A stretch of 64,000 nucleotides of DNA from Cepaea nemoralis (GCA_014155875.1 JACEFZ010027769.1:1-64000), one strand, 5' to 3'; positions 22,201-34,204 are shown, counted from the stretch's first letter. Notes: generated from the sequence alone by a model not told the origin. Numbers and translations: made by a program.

Positions 22201-25200
22201 CTTCCACCCAACCAGTCAATGCCATGTAGTACTGGCGACATGCAAGTCTTCCACCCAACCAGTCAATGCCATGTAGTGCTGGCACATGCAAGTCTTCCAC
22301 CCAACCAGTCAATGCCATGTAGTACTGGCACATGCAAGTCTTCCACCCAACCAGTCAATGCCATGTAGTGGCTGGCACATGCAAGTCTTCCACCCAACCA
22401 GTCAATACCATGTAGTACTGGCACATGCAAGTCTTCCACCCAACCAGTCAATGCCATGTAGTACTGGCACATGCAAGTCTTCCACCAACCAGTCAATGCC
22501 ATGTAGTACTGGCACATGCAGTCTTCACCCAACCAGTCAATGCCATGTAGTAATGGCACATGCAAGTCTTCCACCCAACCAGTCAATGCCATGTACTGGC
22601 ACATGCAAGTCTTCCACCCAACCAGTCAATGCCATGTAGTACTGGCACATGCAAGTCTTCCACCCAACCAGTCAATGCCATGTAGTACTGGCACATGCAA
22701 GTCTTTCCACCCAACCAGTCAATGCCATGTAGTACTGGCACATGCAAGTCTTCCACCCAACCAGTCAATGCCATGTAGTACTGGCACATGCAAGTCTTCC
22801 ACCCAACCAGTCAATGCCATGTAGTACTGGCACATGCAAGTCTTCCACCCAACCAGTCAATGCCATGTAGTACTGGCACATGCAAGTCTTCCACCCAACC
22901 AGTCAATGCCATGTAGTACTGGCACATGCAAGTCTTCCACCCAACCAGTCAATGCCATGTAGTACTGGCACATGCAAGTCTTCCACCCAACCAGTCAATG
23001 CCATGTAGTACTGGCACATGCAAGTCTTCCACCCAACCAGTCAATGCCATGTAGTACTGGCACATGCAAGTCTTCCACCCAACCAGTCAATGCCATGTAG
23101 TACTGGCACATGCAAGTCTTCCACCCAACCAGTCAATGCCATGTAGTACTGGCACATGCAAGTCTTCCACCCAACCAGTCAATGCCATGTAGTACTGGCA
23201 CATGCAAGTCTTCCACCCAACCAGTCAATGCCATGTAGTACTGGCACATGCAAGTCTTCCACCCAACCAGTCAATGCCATGTAGTACTGGCACATGCAAG
23301 TCTTCCACCCAACCAGTCAATGCCATGTAGTACTGGCACATGCAAGTCTTCCACCCAACCAGTCAATGCCATGTAGTACTGGCACATGCAAGTCTTCCAC
23401 CCAACCAGTCAATGCCATGTAGTACTGGCACATGCAAGTCTTCCACCCAACCAGTCAATGCCATGTAGTAGCTGGCACATGCAAGTCTTCCACCCAACCA
23501 GTCAATGCCATGTAGTACTGGCACATGCAAGTCTTCCACCCAACCAGTCAATGCCATGTAGTACTGGCACATGCAAGTCTTCCACCCAACCAGTCAATGC
23601 CATGTAGTACTGGCACATGCAAGTCTTCCACCCAACCAGTCAATGCCATGTAGTACTGGCACATGCAAGTCTTCCACCCAACCAGTCAATGCCATGTAGT
23701 ACTGGCACATGCAAGTCTTCCACCCAACCAGTCAATGCCATGTAGTACTGGCACATGCAAGTCTTCCACCCAACCAGTCAATGCCATGTAGTACTGGCAC
23801 ATGCAAGTCTTCCACCCAACCAGTCAATGCCATGTAGTACTGGCACATGCAAGTCTTCCACCCAACCAGTCAATGCCATGTAGTACTGGCACATGCAAGT
23901 CTTCCACCCAACCAGTCAATGCCATGTAGTACTGGCACATGCAAGTCTTCCACCCAACCAGTCAATGCCATGTAGTACTGGCACATGCAAGTCTTCCACC
24001 CAACCAGTCAATGCCATGTAGTACTGGCACATGCAAGTCTTCCACCCAACCAGTCAATGCCATGTAGTAGCTGGCACATGCAAGTCTTCCACCCAACCAG
24101 TCAATGCCATGTAGTACTGGCACATGCAAGTCTTCCACCCAACCAGTCAATGCCATGTAGTACTGGCACATGCAAGTCTTCCACCCAACCAGTCAATGCC
24201 ATGTAGTACTGGCACATGCAAGTCTTCCACCCAACCAGTCAATGCCATGTAGTACTGGCACATGCAAGTCTTCCACCCAACCAGTCAATGCCATGTAGTA
24301 GCTGGCACATGCAAGTCTTCCACCCAACCAGTCAATGCCATGTAGTACTGGCACATGCAAGTCTTCCACCCAACCAGTCAATGCCATGTAGTACTGGCAC
24401 ATGCAAGTCTTCCACCCAACCAGTCAATGCCATGTAGTACTGGCACATGCAAGTCTTCCACCCAACCAGTCAATGCCATGTAGTACTGGCACATGCAAGT
24501 CTTCCACCCAACCAGTCAATGCCATGTAGTACTGGCACATGCAAGTCTTCCACCCAACCAGTCAATGCCATGTAGTACTGGCACATGCAAGTCTTCCACC
24601 CAACCAGTCAATGCCATGTAGTACTGGCACATGCAAGTCTTCCACCCAACCAGTCAATGCCATGTAGTACTGGCACATGCAAGTCTTCCACCCAACCAGT
24701 CAATGCCATGTAGTACTGGCACATGCAAGTCTTCCACCCAACCAGTCAATGCCATGTAGTACTGGCACATGCAAGTCTTCCACCCAACCAGTCAATGCCA
24801 TGTAGTACTGGCACATGCAAGTCTTCCACCCAACCAGTCAATGCCATGTAGTGCTGGCACATGCAAGTCTTCCACCCAACCAGTCAATGCCATGTAGTAC
24901 TGGCACATGCAAGTCTTCCACCCAACCAGTCAATGCCATGTAGTACTGGCACATGCAAGTCTTCCACCCAACCAGTCAATGCCATGTAGTACTGGCACAT
25001 GCAAGTCTTCCACCCAACCAGTCAATGCCATGTAGTACTGGCACATGCAAGTCTTCCACCCAACCAGTCAATGCCATGTAGTACTGGCACATGCAAGTCT
25101 TCCACCCAACCAGTCAATGCCATGTAGTACTGGCACATGCAAGTCTTCCACCCAACCAGTCAATGCCATGTAGTACTGGCACATGCAAGTCTTCCACCCA

Positions 25201-25497
25201 ACCAGTCAATGCCATGTAGTACTGGCACATGCAAGTCTTCCACCCAACCAGTCAATGCCATGTAGTACTGGCACATGCAAGTCTTCCACCCAACCAGTCA
25301 ATGCCATGTAGTACTGGCACATGCAAGTCTTCCACCCAACCAGTCAATGCCATGTAGTACTGGCACATGCAAGTCTTCCACCCAACCAGTCAATGCCATG
25401 TAGTACTGGCACATGCAAGTCTTCCACCCAACCAGTCAATGCCATGTAGTACTGGCACATGCAAGTCTTCCACCCAACCAGTCAATGCCATGCAGTA
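16246..25497 (+). repeat. 46-bp minisatellite, about 200 units
   Basis: The unit is CATGCAAGTCTTCCACCCAA followed by CCAGTCAATGCCATGTAGTA and CTGGCA. Variants with one extra base (GTAGTAGCTGG, 47 bp) or GTGCTGG mark both ends. Between about 18,310 and 21,150 I see some 60 consecutive units without a difference. Indels cluster around 21.5-22.7 kb. All of it is inside intron F-G. Frames in it repeat every 46 residues and are not genes. Confidence 0.97.
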
Positions 25498-25858
25498 GAC
25501 TTGCTCTTTCTAGCTTTTGGCTGTTATGTCTACCTACAAGGCAGCATGTTTGTGGCTCTCTTTGTCCGGTACCACCCTCTTGATCTGTCTGACATGGGCG
25601 ACCCTACCAGTAGCTGTGACACTGTCTGTGTAGCTCTTAGGGACATTAGAAGACTCAAAGCCCTCTAACTTTGTTAAGGTGGAGACAAACTTTGTTAAGG
25701 TGGAGACAGAGTGTAGGGGTGTTGTTCCACATAAAGTCTTGCTTATATCTGGATTTGGCGGAAGCCAGAATGTACTCCTGTCTATGAGGGCTGATCACTT
25801 ACAGGGGTGCTGGCAACTTGAATACACCTGTCATCACATCACTTCACTGTGTACACAT
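25498..25858 (+). other. unassigned, probably part of a dispersed repeat
   Basis: GC-balanced sequence with a duplicated AACTTTGTTAAGGTGGAGAC near 25,670-25,705. It looks like a fragment of a dispersed element, but I cannot name it. The TSD-bounded LINE follows. Confidence 0.35.
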
Positions 25859-25868
25859 ACACATGACA

Positions 25869-26616
25869 AGAAAATCCGGCTGCTGTTGAGGCTGAAGTAC
25901 AAGCGTTGATTTTCGAGAATTCGCTAGACAGTGACGCGGTCATCTACACAGATGGGTCGGTCGTCCGACATGTGAGAAGCTCATGGGCCTTTACAGCTCG
26001 GGCCGGAGGGAGAATTGTGAAGGAGGACTCTGGTGCTTTCACTGAAACCACAAGTAGCCTGACCATGGAAGTCATGGCAGTAAGTAAAGCAATAACATGG
26101 CTCGAGACACAGACATTCACTAGGGCTTGTTTCCTTAGCGACTCAATGAACATGATCAAGAGGATAGAGGAGGGGTCGATCCGAAGAGAATGGTTGCTGC
26201 CTCTGAAGCGGTCTCGGCTGGCAAAGATTAGTTTCATCTTCGTGCCAGGGCATGCGGGAGTACAAGGAAATGAGCGGGCTGACAAGCTCGCAGGTGAGGC
26301 TACTGTTGAGGGCGGACGCGCCATGGACCAGGCTGACATTCTGAATGCTCTACAAGAAGTGAGACTTTTGCAAGAACCAAGTGATGACTGTGAATCTACA
26401 ACAATGGCCAGACTGCGAGAGCAGCAAATTAAAAGAGGGGTGGCCAAACAAGAACACTACGCAGGAAGCCAAAGAAGATTGATAAACCAACACAGAACTG
26501 GCGTCGTTAGCCGCTACACGCTGCGGGATTTGCTGAGGAGGGGATCCGAGCACTTATGGACTGAATGGTCCGATGTGCAACGAGGATGATCTGTCGACTA
26601 ACTAACTAACTAACTA
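25869..26616 (+). mobile_element. 5'-truncated LINE copy with intact RNase H domain and target-site duplication
   Basis: The copy is bounded by a 10-base target-site duplication (ACACATGACA at 25,859-25,868 and 26,617-26,626) and ends in a (CTAA)n tail. This is the normal result of target-primed reverse transcription with 5' truncation. Other fragments of the family lie at 1,346-1,639 and 57,361-57,610 (both minus). Confidence 0.9.
25906..26589 (+). CDS. LINE RNase H domain and C-terminus (truncated ORF2)
   Basis: About 227 codons remain open. The RNase H active-site residues are all present: Asp in IYTDGSV, Glu in TMEVMAV, Asp in CFLSDSMN, and the His/Asp pair in PGHAGVQGNERADKLA. RNase H removes the RNA strand of the RNA-DNA hybrid during insertion and is typical of I-like LINE clades. 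After it, about 90 residues run to the end (SRYTLRDLLRRGSEHLW). The listed start is not a real start; translation of a full element would begin far upstream. Alone this fragment is very unlikely to be expressed. Confidence 0.8.
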   Translation: MIFENSLDSDAVIYTDGSVVRHVRSSWAFTARAGGRIVKEDSGAFTETTSSLTMEVMAVSKAITWLETQTFTRACFLSDSMNMIKRIEEGSIRREWLLPLKRSRLAKISFIFVPGHAGVQGNERADKLAGEATVEGGRAMDQADILNALQEVRLLQEPSDDCESTTMARLREQQIKRGVAKQEHYAGSQRRLINQHRTGVVSRYTLRDLLRRGSEHLWTEWSDVQRG

Positions 26617-26835
26617 ACACATGACATCAGTTCACTGTGTACACATAACATCAGTTCACTGTGTACACATACACATCACTTCACTGTGTACATGTGCCAT
26701 CACATCAGTTCACTGTGTACACATACAAATCCCACCAGCTCACAGTGTACATGTACACATCACATCAGTTCACTGACTTAATATCAAATATGTTAATGTA
26801 TGCACATGTCATCACCACAGTTCAATAACTTAACA
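26617..26835 (+). repeat. degenerate tandem repeat of about 33 bp
   Basis: Repeats of CATCAGTTCACTGTGTACACAT with variants; the same words occur just before the LINE insertion at 25,820-25,868, so the LINE landed in this repeat. Confidence 0.8.
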
Positions 26836-26869
26836 TCAAATATGTCTGTAATCGTGTAAATTAGTATGC

Positions 26870-27190
26870 ATGCTCCACTCTCTGTCACAACACATGGATA
26901 TTTCCATAAGTGCTCCACTCTGTCACTGACACATGGATATTTCCATTAAGTGCTCCACTCTGTCATGGCACATGGATATTTCCATAAGTGCTCCACTCTG
27001 TCACTGACACATGGATATTTCCATAAGTGCTCCACTCTGTCACTGTACATGGATATTTCCATAAGTGCTCCACTCTGTCACAACACATGGATATTTCCAT
27101 AAGTGCTCCACTCTGTCACAACACATGGATATTTCCTTAAGTGCTCCACTCTGTCATGGCACATGGATATTTCCATAAGTGTTCAGTCTC
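26870..27190 (+). repeat. tandem repeat of about 39 bp, eight units
   Basis: Units contain CACATGGATATTTCCATAAG then TGCTCCACTCTGTCA. Confidence 0.9.
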
Positions 27191-27429
27191 CACTCATATA
27201 TCCCAGCCAAGTGCCAGAACTGGTTGTCACCAATGAGGATCCACGAATGTGCCCATCAGAATCACACAAACTTTTAACTACTCAGATTTTGTGGGTAGCT
27301 TGTCTCATCTTGAGCATCAGCCTGGACAACAGCCACCTTGTGTTGGCGAGGAATTTGTATATGCACAAATTGCGTACAGGTCTTGCACGTTTGAGGTCTT
27401 TGTCTGAGAAGCATAGACATTCACTACAC

Positions 27430-27545
27430 TACCCCAGGATATTGTTCTTATTTTGTAAAGACCCACACACCCAGGCCATGAATTGAACCAGTCCAGCATG
27501 AGCCTGAGTGAACACAACAGCCTGTAAGTCTCTCGGCCACAAGTA
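27430..27545 (-). mobile_element. tRNA-derived SINE head
   Basis: The minus strand has a near-perfect A box (TGGCCGAGAGA) and, about 50 bases on, a near-perfect B box (GGTTCAATTCA), as in a tRNA-derived Pol III promoter. The body downstream, toward 27,200, is not resolved. Confidence 0.55.
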
Positions 27546-27828
27546 TTGTCTTGATGCACATGAAAGATCAACTGTGACACATTGACACACATAAGCTCAG
27601 ACCTTACCTGGGATGGAAGCACCTGTGCTCAGTTGGTGATCTTGAGACTTCAGGCTGGTGACATTTCTGGGACCTGACTGTGGCACCTGGATAGGTAAAT
27701 ATAAAACTGTGTCTGTATATCTCAACGATGCTCAACGTGTGTGGTCACCTAGAGACATGAGTGGATTTGTGATCAGCTGAAGACATGGGGAGATTTGTGA
27801 TCGGCTGGAAAGCATCTGAGACGTAAGA

Positions 27829-27985
27829 TAGTGCATGATGGTGGAAATGACCACATGTTCACATGCACCCACTGTGGACGAACATTTACAGCGTGAATTG
27901 TTCTTATCAGCCACATTCACTAATGCCATGGGTAATAGTTATTATGCCTTTTTGAAGCACAAACTATCGTCGGTCAAGACAGCAA
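27829..27985. repeat. dispersed repeat, copy 1
   Basis: About 155 bases from GTGCATGATG to the TATTATGCCTTTTT end match 53,862-54,030 in the same orientation. The type is unknown. Two 28-bp 'GAGACATGGGGAGATTTGTG' units stand just before it (27,748-27,815). Confidence 0.75.
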
Positions 27986-28004
27986 GGTGCCAATGATGTT
28001 TTTA

Positions 28005-28262
28005 TATATTTTTGGCACCTGGACAGATACCTATAAAACTGACTGTATACATTTATGGAACATGGTCAGATAAATACATAACTATGATTGTATATATTTA
28101 TGGCACCTGGACATATAAATACATTTTTTAAAAATGTGTGATTGCATATATTTATGGCACCTGAACAGTTAAATATAAAACAGATTGAATATATTTTTGG
28201 CACTTGGACATATGCACATACATCTGTGATTGTATATATTTATGGCAACTGGACAGGTACAT
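28005..28262 (+). repeat. tandem repeat of about 45 bp, five to six units
   Basis: Units contain TATATTTATGGCACCTGGAC followed by an ATAAATATAAAAC-type stretch; the MITE pair sits in its last units. Confidence 0.8.
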
Positions 28263-28277
28263 ATACACCTTCTATAA

Positions 28278-28651
28278 CAGTGGTTCTCAACCTTTTTTGG
28301 CCCATGCCCCCCTTCACCATATGTCATCCCTCCCCTTTCGTACTTCCTCCCTATAAATTCCCCCCTCCCCCCACCTGCCTCTACATAATATACGTAAAAA
28401 TGGAAGCTAACTTTAATAACACATACTAGAACAAGTTTAGACGTCTACATAAAACATGATTTGTGGGTCTACTTACTTTATAAGACGAATATCAGAAGGG
28501 CGAGGAGTGCAGGACCGTAAAGTATGCAGGGAAAAACAATATCAAGTAATCGGTTCTTGTATTAACGCGATCTTGAAATAATCTTCATTCCCCCCTGGAA
28601 ACCCTAAAATTCCCCACTAGGGGGGAATTCCCCACTGGTTGAGAACCACTG
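28278..28651 (+). mobile_element. hAT-type MITE, copy 1 (374 bp)
   Basis: The termini are inverted repeats CAGTGGTTCTCAACC...GGTTGAGAACCACTG, the classic hAT terminal sequence. Flanking octamers (TTCTATAA and CTCTAGAA) match at six of eight bases and fit the hAT target preference nTCTAGAn. There is no coding capacity. A short GGGGGGAATTCCCCAC duplication is near the right end. Confidence 0.9.
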
Positions 28652-28702
28652 CTCTAGAAGGTGTATATGTACCTGGCCAGTTGCCATAAATATACTCTAG
28701 AA

Positions 28703-29072
28703 CAGTGGTTCTCAACCGGTGGGGAATTTTAGGGTTTTCAGGGGGGAATTAAGATTATTTCAAGATCACATTAATACAAGAACCAGTTAATTGATATTGT
28801 TTTTCCCTCTAAATTCTACGGTTCTGTACTTCTCGCCCTAATGAAATTCGGTTTTAACATAAGTATACCTGCAAATCACGTTTTATGTAGATGTCTAGAC
28901 TTGTTCTAGTATGTGTTATTAAATTTAGCTTCCATTATTATGTATACTGTGTAAGGGGAGGGGGGGGGGGGCGGAATTTATAGGGAGGAAATTCTAAAGG
29001 GGGGGGGGGGGAATGACGTTATGAACATATGGTAAAGGGGGGGCATGGGCCAAAAAAGGTTGAGAACCACTG
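28703..29072 (-). mobile_element. hAT-type MITE, copy 2 (370 bp), inverted
   Basis: This is the reverse complement of copy 1 with substitutions and G-run changes. It has the same termini; flanks are CTCTAGAA and TTGTAGAG. Confidence 0.9.
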
Positions 29073-29317
29073 TTGTAGAGTATATTTATGGCAACTGGAC
29101 AGGTATATATACACCTTCTAGAGTATATTTATGACACCTGATTGCCATCCAGGCTTACAAAATGTAATTGTGCGATCACATCATAGACACAGTAAACTGC
29201 CTCGGGACAAATGTTCTACCTTGCTGCCGCTGTGATTGTTCTGCCTATGTAGGAATGTTTCTGTGTGCCAAGTTTCCATTCTATCTGTGACAAAATCTGG
29301 AGTCTTGTAGGGTTGCT
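29073..29317. other. flank between MITE and 28-bp array
   Basis: The first 60 bases are the resumed 45-bp repeat; the rest shows nothing that I recognise. Confidence 0.4.
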
Positions 29318-29860
29318 CCTCAGCTGGAGACATGGTGAGATTTGCCATTAGCAAGAAACAAGGGGAGATTTGTGATCAGCCTGAGACATGGGGAGATTTG
29401 TGATCACCTGGAGACATGGGGAGATTTGTGATCACCTGGAGACATGGGGAGATTTGTGATCACCTGGAGACATGAGTGGATTTGTGATCAGCTTGAAACC
29501 TGGGGAGATTTGTGATCACCTGGAGACATGAGTGGATTTGTGATCAGCTTGAAATATGGGGAGATTTGTGATCACCTGGAGATTTTTGATCAGCTGGAGA
29601 CATGGGGGGATTTGTGATCAGTCTGAGACATTGGGAGATTTATGATCAACAGGAGACATGGGGAGATTTATGTGATCTGCTGGAGACATGAGGAGATTTT
29701 TGTGATCTGCTTGAGGCATGGGGAGATTTATGTGATCTGCTGAAGACATGGGGAGATTTATATGATCTGCTGGAGACCGGGGAACATATGTGGGATCAGC
29801 CGGTGACATGAGGAGATTTATGATCAGCTAAAAACTTGGAGAGAATTTTTAGGCAGCTGA
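29318..29860 (+). repeat. 28-30-bp minisatellite, about 18 units
   Basis: The core is GGAGACATGGGGAGATTTGTG with GATCACCTG or GATCAGCTG. It is degenerate toward the high end. Confidence 0.9.
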
Positions 29861-30114
29861 AAATATGGGAGATTTATGGGAGATGCCAATGAGTGTGTTG
29901 TGTCAGCAAAGTGATCAGTACTGTTTTGTATGAACGCTGTCTTGTACTGTTGCAGTGAACATTTCTGTACATGTATCCTAGTCAGACCTGTACAGACACC
30001 AACCAACACAGACATTATGACACCTGAGTGCTGTGATGTTGGTTCTTGGCTAAGGTCAACTCAGACTTACAGAAAACAAGACACTGAATCCAACAATTTA
30101 ACAGACAAACTGAC

Positions 30115-32153
30115 CTTGAGTTTGGCATCATCCTCCGCTTGGTAACATACTTTCAATCTGTCAAGTTCATCTTTAGTTCTGTTATTATGATGACTCCTCT
30201 CCCATTTCCATTCTTCTTGCATGCTTTGTACTTGTTTCCTCACATCCTCCTGCATTTCCCTCAATGCATTGTCTTTTACTTCCTCCATCTTCATTTCTAG
30301 CCTACTCTTTGTGTCTTGTAGGCTCCACTGCATGTATAAATAAAGTGCTTTTATAATTGTCTCTCTCTCCTCCAGAAGTTTTTGTCTTTCCTCCTCTTGC
30401 CAGGTCATCTTCTGTTGTTCAACTTGTGTCTGCATTGCCTTAACTCTTGCGTTTAGTTCAACAACAAATTTCTTATTTAACTTGTCTACTTCTATCTGTG
30501 CTATTTTTCTCGCTTCTTCTTTCGTCTCATTATCAAACTGTTCTTTATACCTCTGCCGTTCTTGTATATTCTCCTGCTCCTTTTTCGTCCTTTCTTCTTC
30601 TGTCTTTATCTTATCCAGTTTGTTTCTCATCTTCACTCCTTCTTCATTCATCTTCTCCAGTTCTCTTCTCACCTTCTCTCCTTCTTTATTCATCTCCTCC
30701 AGCTGTTTTCTCATCCTCTCCTCTGCTCCATTTAACTTCTCCAGTCTTTCTCTCATCTTCCCTTCCTCCTTCTTGATCTGATCATCAACTACTTGTTTGA
30801 TTTCTGTGTTGAAATATTCTTGTGCTTCCAGAAACCACTTCTCTCTCTGTTCCTTGATCTGTTTATGTGAGCTGCTAACCTTCATCCGTACAACTTCCTT
30901 CTGTAACTGCTCAACAACCAGCTTAGCACACTCATTCTCTTTCTTTAATGACTCTGCCAGTTCACGAACATTGTCAACTTCAGATTTCTGCAAACTAAGT
31001 TCTTGCTTTAACTGTCTGATTATATTGTGATGTTCTGCGTTCAAAGAGGACAATGCAGCGTCAAATGTTTCTTTCAGCTTTCTTGCGTCTTCCTCCTGAC
31101 ACAAACATAAATTCACGATTTCATCAACCTTCTCCTCTTCTATCTGTTTCATTTTTCTCTCCAATGTTGCCTTCTCTGTGGTATATTTCTCCTCAAGCAA
31201 AACAATTTCATGTTTCATTCTGTCCCTGAGGGAAAATATGTCTCCTACAGATGTTGATTCAACTTGTTTCATTTCTTTATCTGGTCTGATCTTATTATAT
31301 TCATCAATAATCTTTTGTAGCTCTGCATATTTATGTTCATATTCACATATTGTTTCCTGAAGAACACATTTATGTTTTTCATCAGCTTGTTTCAAAGCTT
31401 GCTCATGCTGTCTCACAGTAGTTTCCATCCTTGTTTTCCAGTGGTCCTCTTTCTCTTTCAGGAAGTACCGCAGCTCCACTTGAAATTTCTCTTCTCGTAA
31501 TATCACTGAAATCTCAGATTCTTTCTTATGCTGTTGCTTCAGTTCACTAACCTCCCTGTTACATTTTTGTTTTGTTGTGTGAAGCACTGATTCTATCTTT
31601 TTAATACACTCTCTCAATTTCTCAGGGCTGGATTCTGACAAATCACCATGGCAACATTCAAAATCAGTGACACTCCCTTCAGAGTCTGCCACGTGATTGT
31701 GGTTTGTGGAAACTTTCTTCAAAACAACTTCTTTCTGCTCCTGAATTATCTTCTCCAGCTCTCGTAACTTTGCATCTTTCTCCTTCATGATTTTCTCCAG
31801 AATATGCAGCTTACTTGGTAGATTTGATTCTTGGAAACTTTGTACGATATTTGCTTCAGTCCCATGGTTAATGATCAGAGCAGAAGACTGTTTGTACATC
31901 TCTGCCAGTTTCTCTTCAAACTCCTGCATCTGTCTGTCATATTTCACCACAATATCACTGATCTCTTTGTGTTTTTCTATCAAAGTCTTCATTTTATTTT
32001 GGTAGTCCAGCTTTAAATCTTCGGCATGTTTCTGAAACGTCAACTTCTCACTGACTGCTAAATCCAGTTTTTGTTTGTATTCAGAAAGTTCATAATTTAT
32101 CCGAGATATTTTCAATTCATAGGCGCTTCTTTCTGAAATCCACTGTTGGGTAT
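30115..32153 (-). CDS. exon F, long coiled-coil exon
   Basis: One exon of 2,039 bases encodes 679 residues between TTTGTTTCAG (before 32,153) and the donor AAG|GTCAGT. The phase is 1 in and 0 out. It opens with DTQQWISERSAYELKI and is nearly all heptad-patterned and rich in Glu, Lys and Gln. A Ser/Asp/Cys-rich break (DSEGSVTDFECCHGDLSESS) separates two long coils. Near 30,765-30,594 five 14-residue units follow one another (RMRKQLEEMNKEGE, KVRRELEKMNEEGV and relatives). The end (SMQEEWKWERSHHNN) is highly charged. Such rods are typical of centrosome, cilium or cytoskeletal scaffolds. It gives little family-specific signal by itself; the family call rests on exons B to D. Confidence 0.85.
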
Positions 32154-32689
32154 CTGAAACAAATGAGAAGTTCCATTGTTGTATATTGGAAACAAAACAA
32201 ATGAAAAGTTCTAATACTGCATACCTGAAATAAAGGAAAAGAAGTTCCTTTGTTTTACATAAGAAACAAAACAAATGAAAAGAAGACACAAACAAAAGAT
32301 TGCATGGTTTATTGCCTGGCATATTTCGCTGCATCTTATCAGATACATACTGCAGAAATCACACATCATAAACTAAAATAATTAGATAAATGCTTCAATC
32401 TGAAATATACAAATATTTGCATAATAATTTCAATTACATGGTGGGGGGGGGGGGGGGGGGGGGGGGGTATATACATTGAAACTGGTGGAATTATTTGATG
32501 CAATGGACACAGATAATGTGAACACATGACATCCATGGATATAGCCTCCCTCTTCATCAATTGTCCATTAGATGAGACACACAAATAATATGTGAATGCA
32601 TTAATGGCAAATAAAACTAGGCACACCAACATCTAGAGGCTGTTATTACTATGTACCACCAATATAAAATTCAATTTTCTACAAAATTC
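32154..32689. other. intronic sequence
   Basis: A short repeated motif (GAAACAAAACAAATGAAAAG) stands at 32,180-32,290, and a run of 25 G at 32,443-32,467. Nothing coding is recognised. Confidence 0.5.
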
Positions 32690-33110
32690 ATACCGCCAAA
32701 TTTATGGAGTGGCCATTGGGAGTCCTCTTGGTCTTATTATAGTGGACATCTTCATGGCACAATTAGAAGAAAAAAGATCTTCAGACATTAAAACCTTGGT
32801 CTTCTAATGTCGTTATGTGGACAATATAATAATCATCACCAGACGAGCTACAAGTAACATCATTCGAGGCCATAATGAACCAGACGCATAAGAACATCTC
32901 TATGACTATAGAACATCTCTATGTCTATAGAACATGAACACAATGAAACGCTGCTGTTCCTAGACATTCTAATGAGACATAGAGCAGACTGCGCAATTCA
33001 AAGATCGGTGTACTGCAAAGAACCGTGGACTGGCCAATACTAACATTTCCACAGCTTCGCACCCAATCAGTTTAAACGTGGTTTAGTACGGACCCTGTCC
33101 CTATTGCCTT
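32690..33110 (+). pseudogene. Penelope-like element RT fragment
   Basis: The plus strand reads IYGVAIGSPLGLIIVDIFMA, then CRYVDNIIIITRRAT (catalytic box, normally YVDD), then LLFLDI, KEPWTGQY, FHSFAP and FKRGLVRTL. This series (GVAMGSPLGP..AN.F, YVDD, LPFLD, TY.N..S..P...K...V..L) is diagnostic of Penelope-like RTs. Frameshifts, a stop and the change of the second catalytic Asp to Asn show that it is inactive. It stands inside intron E-F. Confidence 0.85.
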
Positions 33111-33480
33111 TGACTCTATTGTATATCAATACAGTTATATTTGAGTTTGTTGGACTAAACCAGAGTTGCACCAGGTTGTTTGGATAGAGCACTAGGGGTT
33201 AGTGTCCCGAGGTTGAGAGAAGGCGGGGTCCATGGATCGGAGGGGTTGTAGACAGAGTACCTGAACCCATTCCCAGAACCTATCCAGTGTAATATTATAT
33301 GGCAAGGGTTCACCTCACCCCAGGGACCTTGTTACACTTAGGTACCTTCATGTGGTGGAATGAGCCAAATTCCAGGCTTCCCAAGGAAGGCTATGGAGGA
33401 TAGGAACACATCCCAACTGGGATACCCTTATAAATATCTTCATCTGCTTATTAACCGACTCACACTATGTATGGTATAAC
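33111..33480. other. unassigned intronic sequence
   Basis: Mixed composition, without open frame or tandem repeat. It could be the 3' part of the Penelope-like element or an LTR remnant; I cannot tell. Confidence 0.35.
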
Positions 33481-34105
33481 CTGCCTATCATCCTCAATTT
33501 TGGAATGTTGTTTGTTCATATGGAATAACCTTTCTATAAACCTCAATTTTGGAATGTTGTTTGTTCATATGGAATAACCTTTCTATAAACCTCAATTTTG
33601 GAATGTTGTTTGTTCATATGGAATAACCTTTCTATAAACCTCAATTTTGGAATGTTGTTTGTTCATATGGAATAACCTTTCTATAAACCTCAATTTTGGA
33701 ATGTTGTTTGTTCATATGGAATAACCTTTCTATAAACCTCAATTTTGGAATGTTGTTTGTTCATATGGAATAACCTTTCTATAAACCTCAATTCTGGAAT
33801 GTTCAATGTGAGATATAATATGTCTATCAACATTAATTCTGGAATTTTCCATGTATGATATAACTTGTCTGTCATCCTCAATTCTGGAATGTTCCATGTA
33901 TGATATAACCTGCCCGTCATCCTCAATTCTGGAATGTTCCATGTATGATATAACCTGCCCATCATCCTCAATTCTGGAATGTTCCATGTATGATATAACC
34001 TGCCTGTCATCCTCAATTCTGGAATGTTCCATGTATGATATAACCTGCCTGTCATCCTCAATTCTGGAATGTTCCATGCATGGTATAAGCTGTCTATCAT
34101 CTGTT
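33481..34105 (-). repeat. two-part minisatellite, 49-bp then 45-bp units
   Basis: Units of 49 bp (GGAATGTTGTTTGTTCATAT...) from 33,490 to about 33,790 pass into related 45-bp units (GGAATGTTCCATGTATGATA...) to 34,080. Both share CCTCAATT and ATAACCT, so one form grew out of the other. The minus frames are open (15-residue period) and not genes. Confidence 0.9.
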
Positions 34106-34204
34106 AAGTCAGTCAGGGTTCAAGAAGTCTAAACAAACATATTATGGGATATCAGTGAATATACTGCCCTCGATCAGATATATCAAGGCAAACCTTTTGG
34201 CCTA

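Noticed and set aside
16246..25497. CRISPR-like array
   Set aside because: There are no unique spacers; 46-bp units touch each other directly, in a eukaryotic intron.
26350..26553. Minus-strand frames over the LINE RNase H
   Set aside because: Shadow of the plus-strand RNase H codons, which have all active-site residues.
30447..30781. Plus-strand Ser/Leu frames inside exon F
   Set aside because: Antisense shadow of the coiled-coil codons.
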